The notes under the pieces were generated by a model. It was not told where the DNA came from. It saw only the letters and a program-made list of their open reading frames with translations, and ran no database searches. Positions 37,074-45,899 of a DNA stretch of 64,000 nucleotides are shown here, in pieces. How positions within the stretch are numbered: the first letter of the stretch is position 1; every line of letters starts with the position of its first letter. The stretch comes from Bog-473 sp963783965. Lineage in GTDB: Bacteria; Actinomycetota; Acidimicrobiia; Acidimicrobiales; RAAP-2. Where the stretch lies: NCBI GenBank assembly GCA_963783965.1, contig CAWAPQ010000003.1, forward strand, positions 248,001 to 312,000. Reading direction: 5' to 3'. The translations under genes and the position numbers were made by a program.

Positions 37074-38531
37074 ACGGCCTTTGTCATATGAATCGATTTC
37101 ATCTACTGATGAGATCGCAACTGATTGGTCGGTCAGGCGCTCGACATTGTGACAGAGCCGGCTGCGCTGAGGACGCGTTTAGCGTTAGCGGATTCTCTTT
37201 TCGGGACCATCTCCGATGACACTCCGGTAGTGCGACAGTAGGAGAAGCCTCTCCCCGAAACGACACTGCGGACCTCCGGGCGGGAAAATCGCGCATCGCG
37301 AGTGAACGGGTACAAGGAAGATGGCTCCCTCGGAAGACGAATCGCGTTTCGACAGGCTGGGGCGGAGTGAATCGCCACAGCTCGGAGCCTTGATCGCTAG
37401 CGCGGGGTCGAAGCAAGGGACGGTCTCGATACAGCTGGCTGGCGAATGTGTATGCCTGGCTGGCCGACGGTCCTGCTCTCCGAAGGTTGGGCACCACCGG
37501 TGACGAAATCGGGACATGTCCCAGCGTTCTGAGCGGGGCCGTGGCCAAGACGCTCATTGATCGCCTTCACAGACCCGCTGGCTCCGGATTGCACGAAGTG
37601 CCGGAGCTGCTGGAGTCGTCGCCTGACGGGATCCTACGCGGGTCTGAAGCTGTCATGCGGAGGAGGGCCCCGATCCCATTCCAGCTTGAGGGCCTCGCCC
37701 TTCCCTTACCTTTGGCGGCAGGGGCCAGGTGGCGCGTTGGCTCGGGAGCAGGGCCGTTGCCCTATCAAAGACGCGCCGAGAGCGCTCTGTTTGGGGGTAA
37801 TCCTCGTCCCGGTCGGCTTGATCCTCATCTCGCCACCTCCACGGCGTCCTGGTGGATCGCCGACCTGGGACGGGGGTCCGTGTGAAGCCAGGCCGAGGGG
37901 GCCGGGGGTCCTCGGCCTTCGTCCTGGCGTTCCGCCATGAAGGGACTGTGGTTGACGGTGAGCCGGCGCGCAGATGTGATCTACGTGCAATCAGCGTATA
38001 GGGGACGGCGGTGCATGTGAACGCGCGCCGAAGAGGGAACCAGCTGTGGCCGATGAACCTCAATCGATGCGAGCGTCCGCCCATGCGTTCTGGTTCCGTG
38101 CGCGCTGCATAGGGGAGTCTCCGTTCGGTTCGCGAATGGGCGCGTGCGAACTGGCCTCTGCATGGTTCCAGCGAGCGACCCAGACGTCTCGTAGGTCAGC
38201 GAGACGTCTGTTGAGCGGAGATGTCGGCAGTGCGGAAAGTTCACAAGCCAAGCATCGTGCAACGATCCCGATGGTCGATGGATTGTCATGTTGAGGACTG
38301 CAAGAGAGCCGCCTATTCCAGACACGCGCCGGCATCAACGATCCCATTCGGCCGTTTACGGCAGTTGAACGCTGTGGGAGAGCCACAGTTGAGTGACGAC
38401 TTTCCCCGAAAGCGTCGGGGCACGTGAGGCCTCAGGTAACCAGCACCCGTTGCTCGATTCTGCGGCCCCGTATCTGTTTCTGGTGACGACCGACGGGAGC
38501 CTCGGCCTCGCAGGCCGCGACGGAGGAGGCT
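37074..38531. other. Gene-poor region, no confident gene
   Basis: Many short frames on both strands, the largest 145 residues at 37448-37885, but none has a recognised domain, clear start or consistent third-position GC. Composition is mixed compared with the coding regions on both sides. It contains a 9-bp stem hairpin at 37890-37918. It may be decayed DNA. Confidence 0.5.
37890..37918. repeat. GC-rich hairpin
   Basis: Arms AGGCCGAGG (37890-37898) and CCTCGGCCT (37910-37918) pair perfectly around an 11-base G-rich loop. It could be a terminator, but no T-run follows and no gene ends just before it. First of several hairpins in this region. Confidence 0.5.
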
Positions 38532-39182
38532 CTAGGTCAACGTCCAGATCAGCCAACCGACCAGGACCCAGGGAACAATGACCAGAGCAAGCGCCAGCGC
38601 AGCCCAAGATCTCACCGACGTTTGGGGTGCACGAGCCTCGTTCGCTGCTCCAAAGAGACTCAGCTGTTCACTGAACGAAAGCCGAGTGTGGCTGAGGGTT
38701 GGCTGTCTTACGTCCTTGTGGATCGCCGGGGGATCAGCGACATGCACAGCTCCGACCTCCTGTAGACGGGGCTCCATCGAGTCGTAGACGGTACTGGGGC
38801 CTCCAGCTTCGCACAACGGATGGACAACAGAAGGGGATGCAACCCTCATATATGGGCGATGACTTGCGCCAGGCCGGTACCCGAGATGCCATGACGCTGA
38901 GCCAGCCTGTGCGCGGGATTCTGCGCCGCTGAAGGTCTTGACCAGGGAAAACGGGGCGGACACCAGCTCTGGCCTGCAGAAGCGTTGACCAACGTTCTGA
39001 AAACCATGCGAAGACCGCTGCGGACGAATCGGATCCATAAACAAAAGCTGCCCAACTTGTCCATGGGGGAAACCTGTGTGTAACGGGTAACTCAGATCCT
39101 TTAACTCGATCGTCCACTCGAGCTGGATGCGACGCCTCTCGGGGGCCGGGTCGCTGTCCTGAGGCGTTTCGGCGATTCCCAC
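38532..39182 (-). CDS. Hypothetical protein with C-terminal membrane anchor
   Basis: An open frame of up to 216 residues that I do not recognise. Only the end looks protein-like: about 40 residues containing SFSEQLSLFGAANEARAPQT, then a clear membrane helix (SWAALALALVIVPWVLVGW) and the stop. The N-terminal two thirds has no domain, an odd composition and overlaps other frames, so the true gene may be shorter or its start lost. A tail-anchored or single-helix protein is possible. No operon partner is evident. Confidence 0.3.
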   Translation of the reverse strand: MGIAETPQDSDPAPERRRIQLEWTIELKDLSYPLHTGFPHGQVGQLLFMDPIRPQRSSHGFQNVGQRFCRPELVSAPFSLVKTFSGAESRAQAGSASWHLGYRPGASHRPYMRVASPSVVHPLCEAGGPSTVYDSMEPRLQEVGAVHVADPPAIHKDVRQPTLSHTRLSFSEQLSLFGAANEARAPQTSVRSWAALALALVIVPWVLVGWLIWTLT

Positions 39183-39658
39183 CGTGACGGCACCGAAGCA
39201 GCTGACCTCGCCGCCGCGGTGGCGTGCGCCTCGCCGAACCGCAGACCTCGTTTCTGGGCCCGATGCTCCGCACCTCCCAGACCGCCAGGGAGACGCCCGA
39301 TCTAAGCGCGACGACGACTACTCCATCGACGCCGCATCCAGTGCGGTGGCGCACGGCGACGGGATTGATCGAGCGACGGGCAAGGACGGGCCCTCCAAGC
39401 TGACCTGACTGTTTCATTCCGATCTGCGCCACGGAGCCGCGATGGTTCAGGCCGTCGTCTCGGCGCGTCCTTGGCTCCGGGCGTGTACCGACGTCATGGT
39501 CAGAGGGAATCAGGCCGTCCACCTTGGGGAGGCGCCTGCGGCGTTCGCCCGCCCGGCGCCGCTCCCTGGGCTGCGTCTCTCATAACCCAGGAACGCAGAG
39601 ACGTCGCCCCTTAAGGCGCCTTCGCCGGTCCGGTTTGCACTCGGTCCTTGACGACGCG

Positions 39659-39700
39659 ACACGACCCCGCTCCCGGGGGGACGGGGAAACGGGGTCGTGT
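39659..39700. repeat. Hairpin element with 11-bp stem
   Basis: Arms ACACGACCCCG (39659-39669) and CGGGGTCGTGT (39690-39700) pair perfectly around a 20-base loop. The stem core ACGACCCCG matches the stems of the elements at 39801 and 40667, though the flanks differ. Confidence 0.65.
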
Positions 39701-39800
39701 GCGGCATCGAGTGGTCTACCCGTCCTAAATGTCGGTTTCGTTGCAATTCACGACCGACCTGGAATCGGTGGCCGAAGGTTCATCCTGCGATCACCGACCA

Positions 39801-39905
39801 CGCGAAACGACCCCGCGCCTCTCCCAAGTGGCGGCTTTGGGATGGCAAGCGGGGTCGTAACGCCGGCACCGGCCTTGCGGCCGGCCCAACAACAATTGTT
39901 GCAAA
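39801..39905. repeat. Homologous hairpin element, copy A
   Basis: Begins CGCGAAACGACCCCGC. Arms 39807-39816 and 39849-39858 form a perfect 10-bp stem with a 32-base loop, followed by a second hairpin CCGGCC-TTGC-GGCCGG (39869-39884) and the palindrome CAACAATTGTTG (39890-39901). The order of stem, GGCAAGCGG block, ACGCCG and TTGCAAAG end is shared with 40667-40773. Confidence 0.65.
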
Positions 39906-39994
39906 GGGGCCTGCGCTGTTGTGGGATGCAGCAAAAAACATGCCGTATCAAGGGGATTTAGCGACGCTCAATTGCTCTGGGGGCGTCGGGATCA

Positions 39995-40056
39995 GGTGAA
40001 TCGGGGGTCCCGGACGACGGAGAATCCAACTGGCTCCGTCGCACCCCCGATTCACC
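39995..40056. repeat. Long two-part hairpin (14 bp plus 6 bp)
   Basis: Arms GGTGAATCGGGGGT (39995-40008) and ACCCCCGATTCACC (40043-40056) pair perfectly; inside, CGACGG (40015-40020) pairs with CCGTCG (40036-40041) after an asymmetric bulge. The result is a 62-base imperfect palindrome. It is not a tRNA: no T-loop or anticodon arm. Confidence 0.7.
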
Positions 40057-40666
40057 GCCCAACGGGCCTGTCTGGGCGCGAAAGGACCTGCCGGACGCGC
40101 TGTCTTCATCTGGATACCTCGAATACCCTCGCCGCGTTCGCGTGCCAGGACGAGTTGACGCACGCCGCGTGATGGGGCCGAAGACGGTCGAATCGTCTGA
40201 CCTCGCTCGTTTGCTCCAGCACCAGAGAACCTCGCACGTGCCGAGGCTCTTCGCAGTCCGTCAGCGACCAGGGGTGGCTTGGGCGTCGAACCGACGTGGC
40301 GTACGCGGCCACACCCGCGACACGACTCCGGTACGCCTCGAGTGAGCTGCTGGCGCGGACTTCACTGAACCACGTGACGGCGACGAGGGCTGGGCGGATG
40401 CGCGGGGTGCTTCCAGAGGAGTGCGGGAAAGCGGGGCTCGTTAAAGAGGGGGATCGCGATGGATGAGAGGTGGAACGAGCCGTCCGAACGCGGGCCGGCA
40501 TGGACGTGCACCGGAATGGAGGCGCTCCGGACTGGATCAGCGTTAGCGGGCTGGCCTTGCCCTCGAGAGGGACAGGAGAGGCCACGGGGGTCTTCGACGA
40601 GCTTGGGAACGTGGCCTCGATGCCGACAGGTTTCGACTCGCCTCGAATCACAATCTCCCGGGCCGG

Positions 40667-40773
40667 CGCGAAACGACCCCGCTCTCATCCGTGGCGGGAT
40701 CGGGACGGCAAGCGGAGTCGTGACGCCGAGCCGGCGGGGCCAGCCCGTTGCATCAGCATTGCAAAGAATCAGT
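40667..40773. repeat. Homologous hairpin element, copy B
   Basis: Starts with the same 16 bases as copy A (CGCGAAACGACCCCGC). Arms 40673-40683 and 40711-40721 form an 11-bp stem with one mismatch. The block GGCAAGCGGAGTCGTGACGC matches copy A at 17 of 20 positions or better, and the element ends with TTGCAAAG as copy A does. The loop differs, which suggests the structure rather than the sequence is kept. Confidence 0.65.
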
Positions 40774-40872
40774 TGTCGTTGTCAGATTGTTGTGAATATT
40801 TGGGACAAACGGCCCCTGGCTGCCACGGGGGTGGCTGTTGATAGACCTCCCGCTACGCAGGGGACTTGGCGA

Positions 40873-40924
40873 ATCGGAGGCCGGGGCCGTCGTGTTTAGG
40901 GGCGCAGGTGGCCCGGCCTCCGAT
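40873..40924. repeat. Hairpin with 13-bp perfect stem
   Basis: Arms ATCGGAGGCCGGG (40873-40885) and CCCGGCCTCCGAT (40912-40924) with a 26-base loop. No T-run on either side and no adjacent gene end. Confidence 0.65.
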
Positions 40925-41270
40925 CCCCTCTATGACGCGACCCGACTTCATCTGCGGGCAATGGGAGAAACGTGGTCGCGGATGGTTTCGGCGTTGCCTG
41001 ATCATCGAGGCCTGGGGGCTACCTCGAGGCAGATCCCACCCTGGCGACGAGTCAGCTGGCAGCAGCGATCTGCGGTCCTGCGTGGTTCTGTCTGAGCAGC
41101 TCAGCGGTTTCCTTCGATTCGAGGGGCATGCCGATCCCGATTGGCAGCAACTGGCCCCCGCGGGCCTCGAGTCGGCACTCGCGGCACTCGACGACCCAAC
41201 CTCGGTCCACCGGTCTGATCATCGGGTGATGGGGAGCACGCATTCTGGTCCGACCTCCTCGATGCGACAT

Positions 41271-41294
41271 GTTTCAGCTGGGCGCAGCTGAAAC
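41271..41294. repeat. Compact palindrome
   Basis: GTTTCAGCTG and CAGCTGAAAC pair perfectly around the four-base loop GGCG. It could be a terminator stem or a protein-binding palindrome; no T-run follows. Confidence 0.65.
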
Positions 41295-41702
41295 AACGGA
41301 TGCACAATACAGGAGCTTCACAGCGGATGTACAGGGGGCGTTTGCTTTCCCGTCACGTTCCCGGGCGGCGACGGAGAGGGATTGGTTGTCTCTGCAGCGC
41401 TGGGCCCACCTCAGCGCAGTGTTGTGGGGACGTTGTGACGTTCCACCCGATCGGCTCTATCTCGCCCCGTACCGGGATCGTCACCATCAGGGGTCGGGGG
41501 CGGAGGCTTGAGGTGGTGGTACAGGGCCTTGGGTCACCGCCCCTCTGATGCTCCGCCCACCAGCGTCGGGTCTCAGGCGGTCGCAGGTGGCGACTGTGGA
41601 GCTCTCCCGCTCAGCTGGACGGCCTGACCGGCCTGCGGGAGTTCGCCCGGCCGAGGACTTCCGAAGAGTTCCGACGGCCAGGGCCCGTCGCCTTTGCTCA
41701 CA

Positions 41703-42263
41703 TCACGATGGCTCACCGACGGCGCTGCATGACGCGAAGGCGAAGGGTCCCTTGGCGGTGTTCGTGGTGAGCACTTTGCCGTTCTCGGTGATTTTGCAGA
41801 CTACATACGAGAGACCGACGGGGCCGTTCTGCACGCTGACCGAGAAGGCGGTGATCTGGCCAGACACCTTGATCGTCTTCGACCATGGGAGATCGGCGTT
41901 ACTCACTTGCGCCAAGCCCTGCTGGCCGCTTCCCCCCCGAAGCGTGGCGTAGGTGATCAACGGCGTCTTCGGGGTCCCCGAGCCGCTCACCGAATAGACG
42001 ACCGTTTGCCTTTGGTGCGTTTGAGAGAGGAAAGATGTGTTGACACCCGCCCCGTTGCTGCTGCAGCCTCCGAAAATCACTGTGATGACAAGGAGAGTCC
42101 ACAACATCGGTCGGCGCGTCAGTTTCTTCGCAGGCTCCTGAACCTGGACCTCTCCCCACTGAGCCGCCGGCGTAAGAGGAGGCGCGACGCCAAGACTCCA
42201 TTCCATGTCCCATTCGCCATCGCTCCTCAGCCACCTGCGTGGCCCCTGCGCCACATCAGTCAT
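41703..42263 (-). CDS. MmpS-like lipoprotein
   Basis: About 186 residues from ATG 42263, preceded by GGAAGGGG at normal spacing. The first 30 residues include MTDVAQGPRRWLRSDGEW, resembling the actinobacterial DUF2510 Trp-rich motif. A hydrophobic segment ends in a lipobox (LLVITVIFGGCSS). The outer domain matches MmpS-type beta-sandwiches: VVYSVSGSGTPKTPLITYAT, DLPWSKTIKVSGQ, SYVVCKITENGKVL and AKGPFAFASCSA, with two Cys that could pair. In mycobacteria MmpS partners MmpL lipid exporters, but no MmpL gene is in the window. The open frame reaches 42431; the chosen start is supported by the ribosome binding site. Confidence 0.75.
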   Translation of the reverse strand: MTDVAQGPRRWLRSDGEWDMEWSLGVAPPLTPAAQWGEVQVQEPAKKLTRRPMLWTLLVITVIFGGCSSNGAGVNTSFLSQTHQRQTVVYSVSGSGTPKTPLITYATLRGGSGQQGLAQVSNADLPWSKTIKVSGQITAFSVSVQNGPVGLSYVVCKITENGKVLTTNTAKGPFAFASCSAVGEPS

Positions 42264-42767
42264 CGGGACACCCCTTCCCGCTGGATCTTGCTTCGGATGT
42301 TCTAGCCGAGCAATAGGGATGAAGGCTCGGCCGTCCCGGTAGCAAACGCCGTCGGCGCCGAGAGCGCAAATGGCCAGAGGCAAGAAGCGTTGCAATCCCT
42401 CGGCAACCCCGGAGTCTGAGGACAACAACACTCACGATCATCGAGCGGACATTCGCCATAGAACCCTCGAGATCCAGGTGAGCTTCATATCGGCCTGGAG
42501 GCTCGCGTCACCACTGTCCGCGGACATGTCACTCAAGAACGATGATCGAGTCGCCGAATCCTGGGAAGGACACCCAACAGAAAGAGTGGACGGAGGAGGC
42601 TCGTCTCTCGACGTCAGGAGCTGGGGTCTGCACCGCGACTCTTATCGCGCTCCCAGTCCTGCGAGAATGTCGTCTGCATCATCCCTGGGGTAGAGGGAAG
42701 AGAACATTCCGATCGCCCAGCGATCGCCCATACCCAACGAGTTCAGGAAGTGTGGTGGCGTTTCCTC

Positions 42768-43778
42768 ATGAGGCCCAAGCCGATCCTCGCCGGCGTGGTC
42801 GCGGCCGCTCTCTTGGCGGCAGGCGGATTCGCACTGGTCGACGCGAACAGTGGCACGCCCTCGCTTGGCACGCATTCGCTGGGACGTGCGAGTTCCCTCA
42901 ACCTCGCGTGCCCGAACTATCTGCGGAGCATCGGCTCTGGCGCCACGAGCAAGGCAGCGACCTGTGCTCCCGACGCGACCACGACGACAACCAGCGCCCC
43001 GACGACCACCACGACGGTTCCCCAGGCGCCGACTACGACGCCCCGGCCGACACCGACCACGACAGCCCCGGCCGCGACGGCCGCCCCGCCAGTTGCGTCG
43101 GCGACAGCGCCAGGCGGCGGTAACTGCACGAACCCCTCCTTCTCGACAAGCGATGCCATGGGCGCGGACAACACTGACCCAAGCGGCAACCAGTACTGGT
43201 GGGTTGACAACGATGCGTGGAGCGGGAGCCACGGACCACAGACGTTGAACGTGTGCAACCAGGCGAGTTGGTACGCGGTGTCGAATCAGCCCGACGTCGG
43301 CGGACAGGTGGAGACCTACGCCAACACCGAGTACGACGTCGGGGGTCGAAGTGCCGGCACCACGACGCCCATATCCGGTTGGAACTCCATCACGTCCACG
43401 TACTCGGAGGCATTCCCTCCGGCCGGTGCGTGGGATGCCGCCTACGACCTCTGGCTGAATAACTGGTCCACCGAGATCATGATTTGGAACCAGTGGGCCG
43501 GGGCGCAGTCGTACTGGCCGTCCCAGGCGACCACGGCCCTCACACTCGACGGCGTGCCGTATCACTTCTACAACAATGGCGGCGAGCTGATGTTCTTCCG
43601 GGACGCGCAGACTTCGTCGGGGTCGGTGGACATCCTGGCCGCGTTGCAATGGCTCGTCTCGGAGGGTTTGGTGAAATCCACCGACGTGCCGACGCAGCTC
43701 GAGTACGGGGTCGAGGTGTGCTCCACCAGTGGCGCCGAGACGTTCCCGCTCACAGGGTTGTCGTTCAACTTGAGCTAG
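42768..43778 (+). CDS. Secreted glycoside hydrolase family 12-like (endoglucanase/xyloglucanase)
   Basis: About 336 residues. A signal peptide (PILAGVVAAALLAAGGFAL) is followed by a Thr/Pro linker (TTTTTSAPTTTTTVPQAPTT) near residues 70-110 and a catalytic domain. Family-12-like features are WDAAYDLWLNNWSTEIMIW, where Glu near residue 236 would be the nucleophile, and LEYGVEVCSTSGAETFP near the end, where Glu would be the acid/base. This implies hydrolysis of beta-1,4-glucan or xyloglucan outside the cell. I chose ATG 42768 over GTG 42750 because AGGAAG lies too close to the latter, but its own spacing is long, so the start is uncertain. It stands isolated in a gene-poor region. Confidence 0.72.
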   Translation: MRPKPILAGVVAAALLAAGGFALVDANSGTPSLGTHSLGRASSLNLACPNYLRSIGSGATSKAATCAPDATTTTTSAPTTTTTVPQAPTTTPRPTPTTTAPAATAAPPVASATAPGGGNCTNPSFSTSDAMGADNTDPSGNQYWWVDNDAWSGSHGPQTLNVCNQASWYAVSNQPDVGGQVETYANTEYDVGGRSAGTTTPISGWNSITSTYSEAFPPAGAWDAAYDLWLNNWSTEIMIWNQWAGAQSYWPSQATTALTLDGVPYHFYNNGGELMFFRDAQTSSGSVDILAALQWLVSEGLVKSTDVPTQLEYGVEVCSTSGAETFPLTGLSFNLS

Positions 43779-44279
43779 CTGACACTCAGAGCCCGTATTC
43801 CCTGGTCGTTCCGGTCATGTCCCGTGGGGATGGGGGAGGGACGGCACGCAGCTCGGTGGCGTCGGCCCGGTCGACGGTGGGCCGGCCTGTCGGCGCGATC
43901 TGTCGGGACCTCTTGCTCGTCCAGAGGTCGTTCCAGATCGCTTCCCCTACGAACCGGGCCGCCTTGGCGATGTGTTTGACCGTGGTGGTACGGCGCAAGG
44001 AGTGATCCCGCGGCGCGATCGGCGACTGCATGCGGTCCGGCAGTGAACAACGGCCTTTGAGCGAGACGCGAGAGGATCGCCGCTGCAAGGTCTGCGTTGC
44101 CCGTTTCGGTGAGGACGTCATTCGCAACCCGGACGGTTGATCGATGGACGCGAGCCCAGCGCCCCCGAGAGGGCGCCGAGCTTGATGCCATCCTCCCTCG
44201 TGGGTTGGGCATCCTCGCGCCCGGCAAATACCCGGAGCGGGTCTTCGGAAACCCGTGATGGCGTTCGTATCGGCTCGGG
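43779..44279. other. Probable gene remnants, no confident gene
   Basis: On the minus strand two overlapping frames carry partly protein-like stretches (VRVANDVLTETGNADLAAAI in one, VKHIAKAARFVGEAIWNDLW in the other). They could be one decayed or frameshifted gene; I do not recognise the family. Confidence 0.35.
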
Positions 44280-44549
44280 CTACAAGACGTGGCCTCCGCC
44301 GGCAGCCTCGTGCGTTTGATAGGTCGGGCCCGCGACCGACTCGTCTGGGCTGTGATACCGGACCTCGCCGTCAACGAGGACGTAGGTGTCGTATGACCGT
44401 TCGCCATTCAACCAAACCCCATCGAGGAGAATTCCTTCGCCGGCGCGCACAGTGACCTCGACATTCAGCCCGACGCTCACCGGCTCCGTCTTCGTCACCT
44501 GGAATCCGGTGCCGACCGTCGTGAGCCACACCCTCTTCTCCACCGTCAC
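44280..44549 (-). CDS. Small hypothetical protein (89 residues)
   Basis: I do not recognise this protein. It starts at GTG 44549 (VTVEKRVWLTTVGTGFQVTK) and reads as an alternating beta-rich sequence (GLNVEVTVRAGEGILLDGVW, YDTYVLVDGEVRYHS). Codons have strong G/C third positions throughout, better than surrounding frames, which is the main support. No signal peptide or membrane helix. No partner gene is nearby on the same strand. Confidence 0.45.
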   Translation of the reverse strand: MTVEKRVWLTTVGTGFQVTKTEPVSVGLNVEVTVRAGEGILLDGVWLNGERSYDTYVLVDGEVRYHSPDESVAGPTYQTHEAAGGGHVL

Positions 44550-44794
44550 GACCGTACCGGCTCGTCGCTTTCGACGATGCCAGCGGCATCACAGCCGGAC
44601 CTGCCGAGCCTCCACCATCGAGATCCGAAGGGCGATCACCCGATCGGGTGAAATCGAAAATGCGACCGTGTCTCCTCGCCCAACGGGTTGAAAGAGGGCT
44701 GGCGCATCGGGTATAAATTTTCCCGCTCCCCAGGGGTCATCGACCCGCTGGTGGCGCTTGTCCTTCAGTCGGAAACTTCAGGAGGTTGGGTGTC

Positions 44795-45178
44795 ATGGCG
44801 ATTGATGAAAGTGCACTGGCGGCACCGGCGGAATTCACCGCAGAGGTGCGCGAGCTACCCGGGCTGACGGTAATAGAGCTCTCCGGCGAGCTTGACGTCT
44901 CCACGGCGGGAGCGCTGCGAGAGGCGCTGTTGCTTCTGGAGCTAGACGGCGGTCTCAACCTGGAGATCGACCTGCGGCGTCTCAGCTTCCTCGGGTCCAC
45001 GGGCGTGGGCGTGCTCGTCTCGGCGTGCAAGCGGGTCCGAGCCTCGGGCGGCACCTTTGCAGTGTCTTGCGATCACAATTTCGCTCGCCGAGTGATCGAG
45101 ATCGCCGGGCTCGTGGACTATTTGGAACTCCACGATGGCGAAGAGTCCCACCCGAATCAGCGAGCCCGCGATGTGTAA
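44795..45178 (+). CDS. STAS-domain protein (anti-sigma factor antagonist-like)
   Basis: About 127 residues. GGAGG at 44781-44785 lies nine bases before ATG 44795, which decides this start over an in-frame TTG at 44786. The STAS fold is clear: LTVIELSGELDVSTAGALRE, then LNLEIDLRRLSFLGSTGVGV with the phosphorylatable Ser, then CDHNFARRVIEIAGLVDYLE. The usual Asp before the Ser (D-S-S/T-G) is Gly here. Such proteins bind anti-sigma kinases in partner-switching control of stress, cell-surface or motility genes. No anti-sigma kinase or sigma factor gene is seen in this window, so the partner is elsewhere. The gene appears monocistronic. Confidence 0.85.
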   Translation: MAIDESALAAPAEFTAEVRELPGLTVIELSGELDVSTAGALREALLLLELDGGLNLEIDLRRLSFLGSTGVGVLVSACKRVRASGGTFAVSCDHNFARRVIEIAGLVDYLELHDGEESHPNQRARDV

Positions 45179-45899
45179 CCCTCCGGTTCAGTGCAAGAAA
45201 GGGCGCGCAGGCTGATGAGGGAGGCGAGGCGTCCGAGCGAACAGTGCATGCATCTCCCGGTCGCCGGTCCTCGCCATGGCGGACCATCTCGACAATCTTG
45301 AGGAGCTGTCCAAGGAACAGCAGTAGAGGCTGACGGCCCCGGGACTCAAGGCGACGTCGAGGTTCTCACGGTCGCGTAGTTCGCGGTGCCCGCAAGTGAG
45401 GTACGGAGTGCTTGTCGGTTCCTTCCTCCCACCGGAGTACGGGCGACTGGACAAGCCGTTCGCGGAACAGCGGCAGCCCAGGTTTCAGACAAATCGACGA
45501 GGGGTAGTAAATCGCCACGCCCGTTAGAGCCGGCCAGATACCGGCAACTTGTCGGCTCGAAGGGGCGTAGGTCTGGCGGGTAGGTCGTGCTCGTCAATTC
45601 CGCCACGCGGACGAGCACGTCCCAGCGACCCGGTCCCGTCCGGAATTCCCCTCCTTGACGGGACCGGGTTCGCTGCGGTCCGTGTGCGCACGCGCGAAAA
45701 CGGGAAGGTGCCTCTACGTTGAAGCATTGGCATGTCAACAGCCGCTTCCCGGCGATGTTTCACGCATCCGAGCTGAGGCAGGTAACAGGGCTGTGCCCGA
45801 CCAGCGGACCTCTGCCCAGCGAGTCCTGGAGGCCCTTGACGGTTGATCGACCTCGTGGGCAGGCTGTCGCGGTCAAGAGTCCCGTGACGAGGAGTCGCG
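45179..45899. other. Intergenic region with one long hairpin
   Basis: No confident gene. Short frames on both strands lack domains. The only structured element seen is the inverted repeat at 45628-45669. The last part presumably contains the promoter of the hydrolase-cyclase gene. Confidence 0.45.
45628..45669. repeat. Hairpin with 13-bp perfect stem
   Basis: Arms ACCCGGTCCCGTC (45628-45640) and GACGGGACCGGGT (45657-45669) around a 16-base loop; the outer flanks GCG and TCGC extend the stem after a one-base bulge. Similar in style to the hairpins at 39.6-41.3 kb. Confidence 0.65.

Larger units (their letters stand above)
39183..41702. other. Gene-poor, hairpin-rich region
   Basis: No confident gene in 2.5 kb. 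The best small frame is on the plus strand at 40470-40841 (PDWISVSGLALPSRGTGEAT), which ends inside a hairpin element and may be a gene remnant. The interval holds at least six long inverted repeats listed separately, two of them homologous to each other. Confidence 0.55.

Noticed and set aside
39995..40056. Possible tRNA
   Set aside because: The fold is a two-part linear hairpin; there is no T-arm sequence, anticodon arm or CCA-like acceptor pattern.
40106..40651. Minus-strand 181-residue frame as a gene
   Set aside because: Ser/Arg/Pro-rich shadow composition without domains, and it overlaps a better-looking plus-strand remnant and a hairpin element.
39801..40773. Integron attC sites
   Set aside because: Spacing and imperfect hairpins invite the idea, but the inverse core and core motifs (RYYYAAC and GTTRRRY) are not seen at the expected ends and no integron integrase is in the window.
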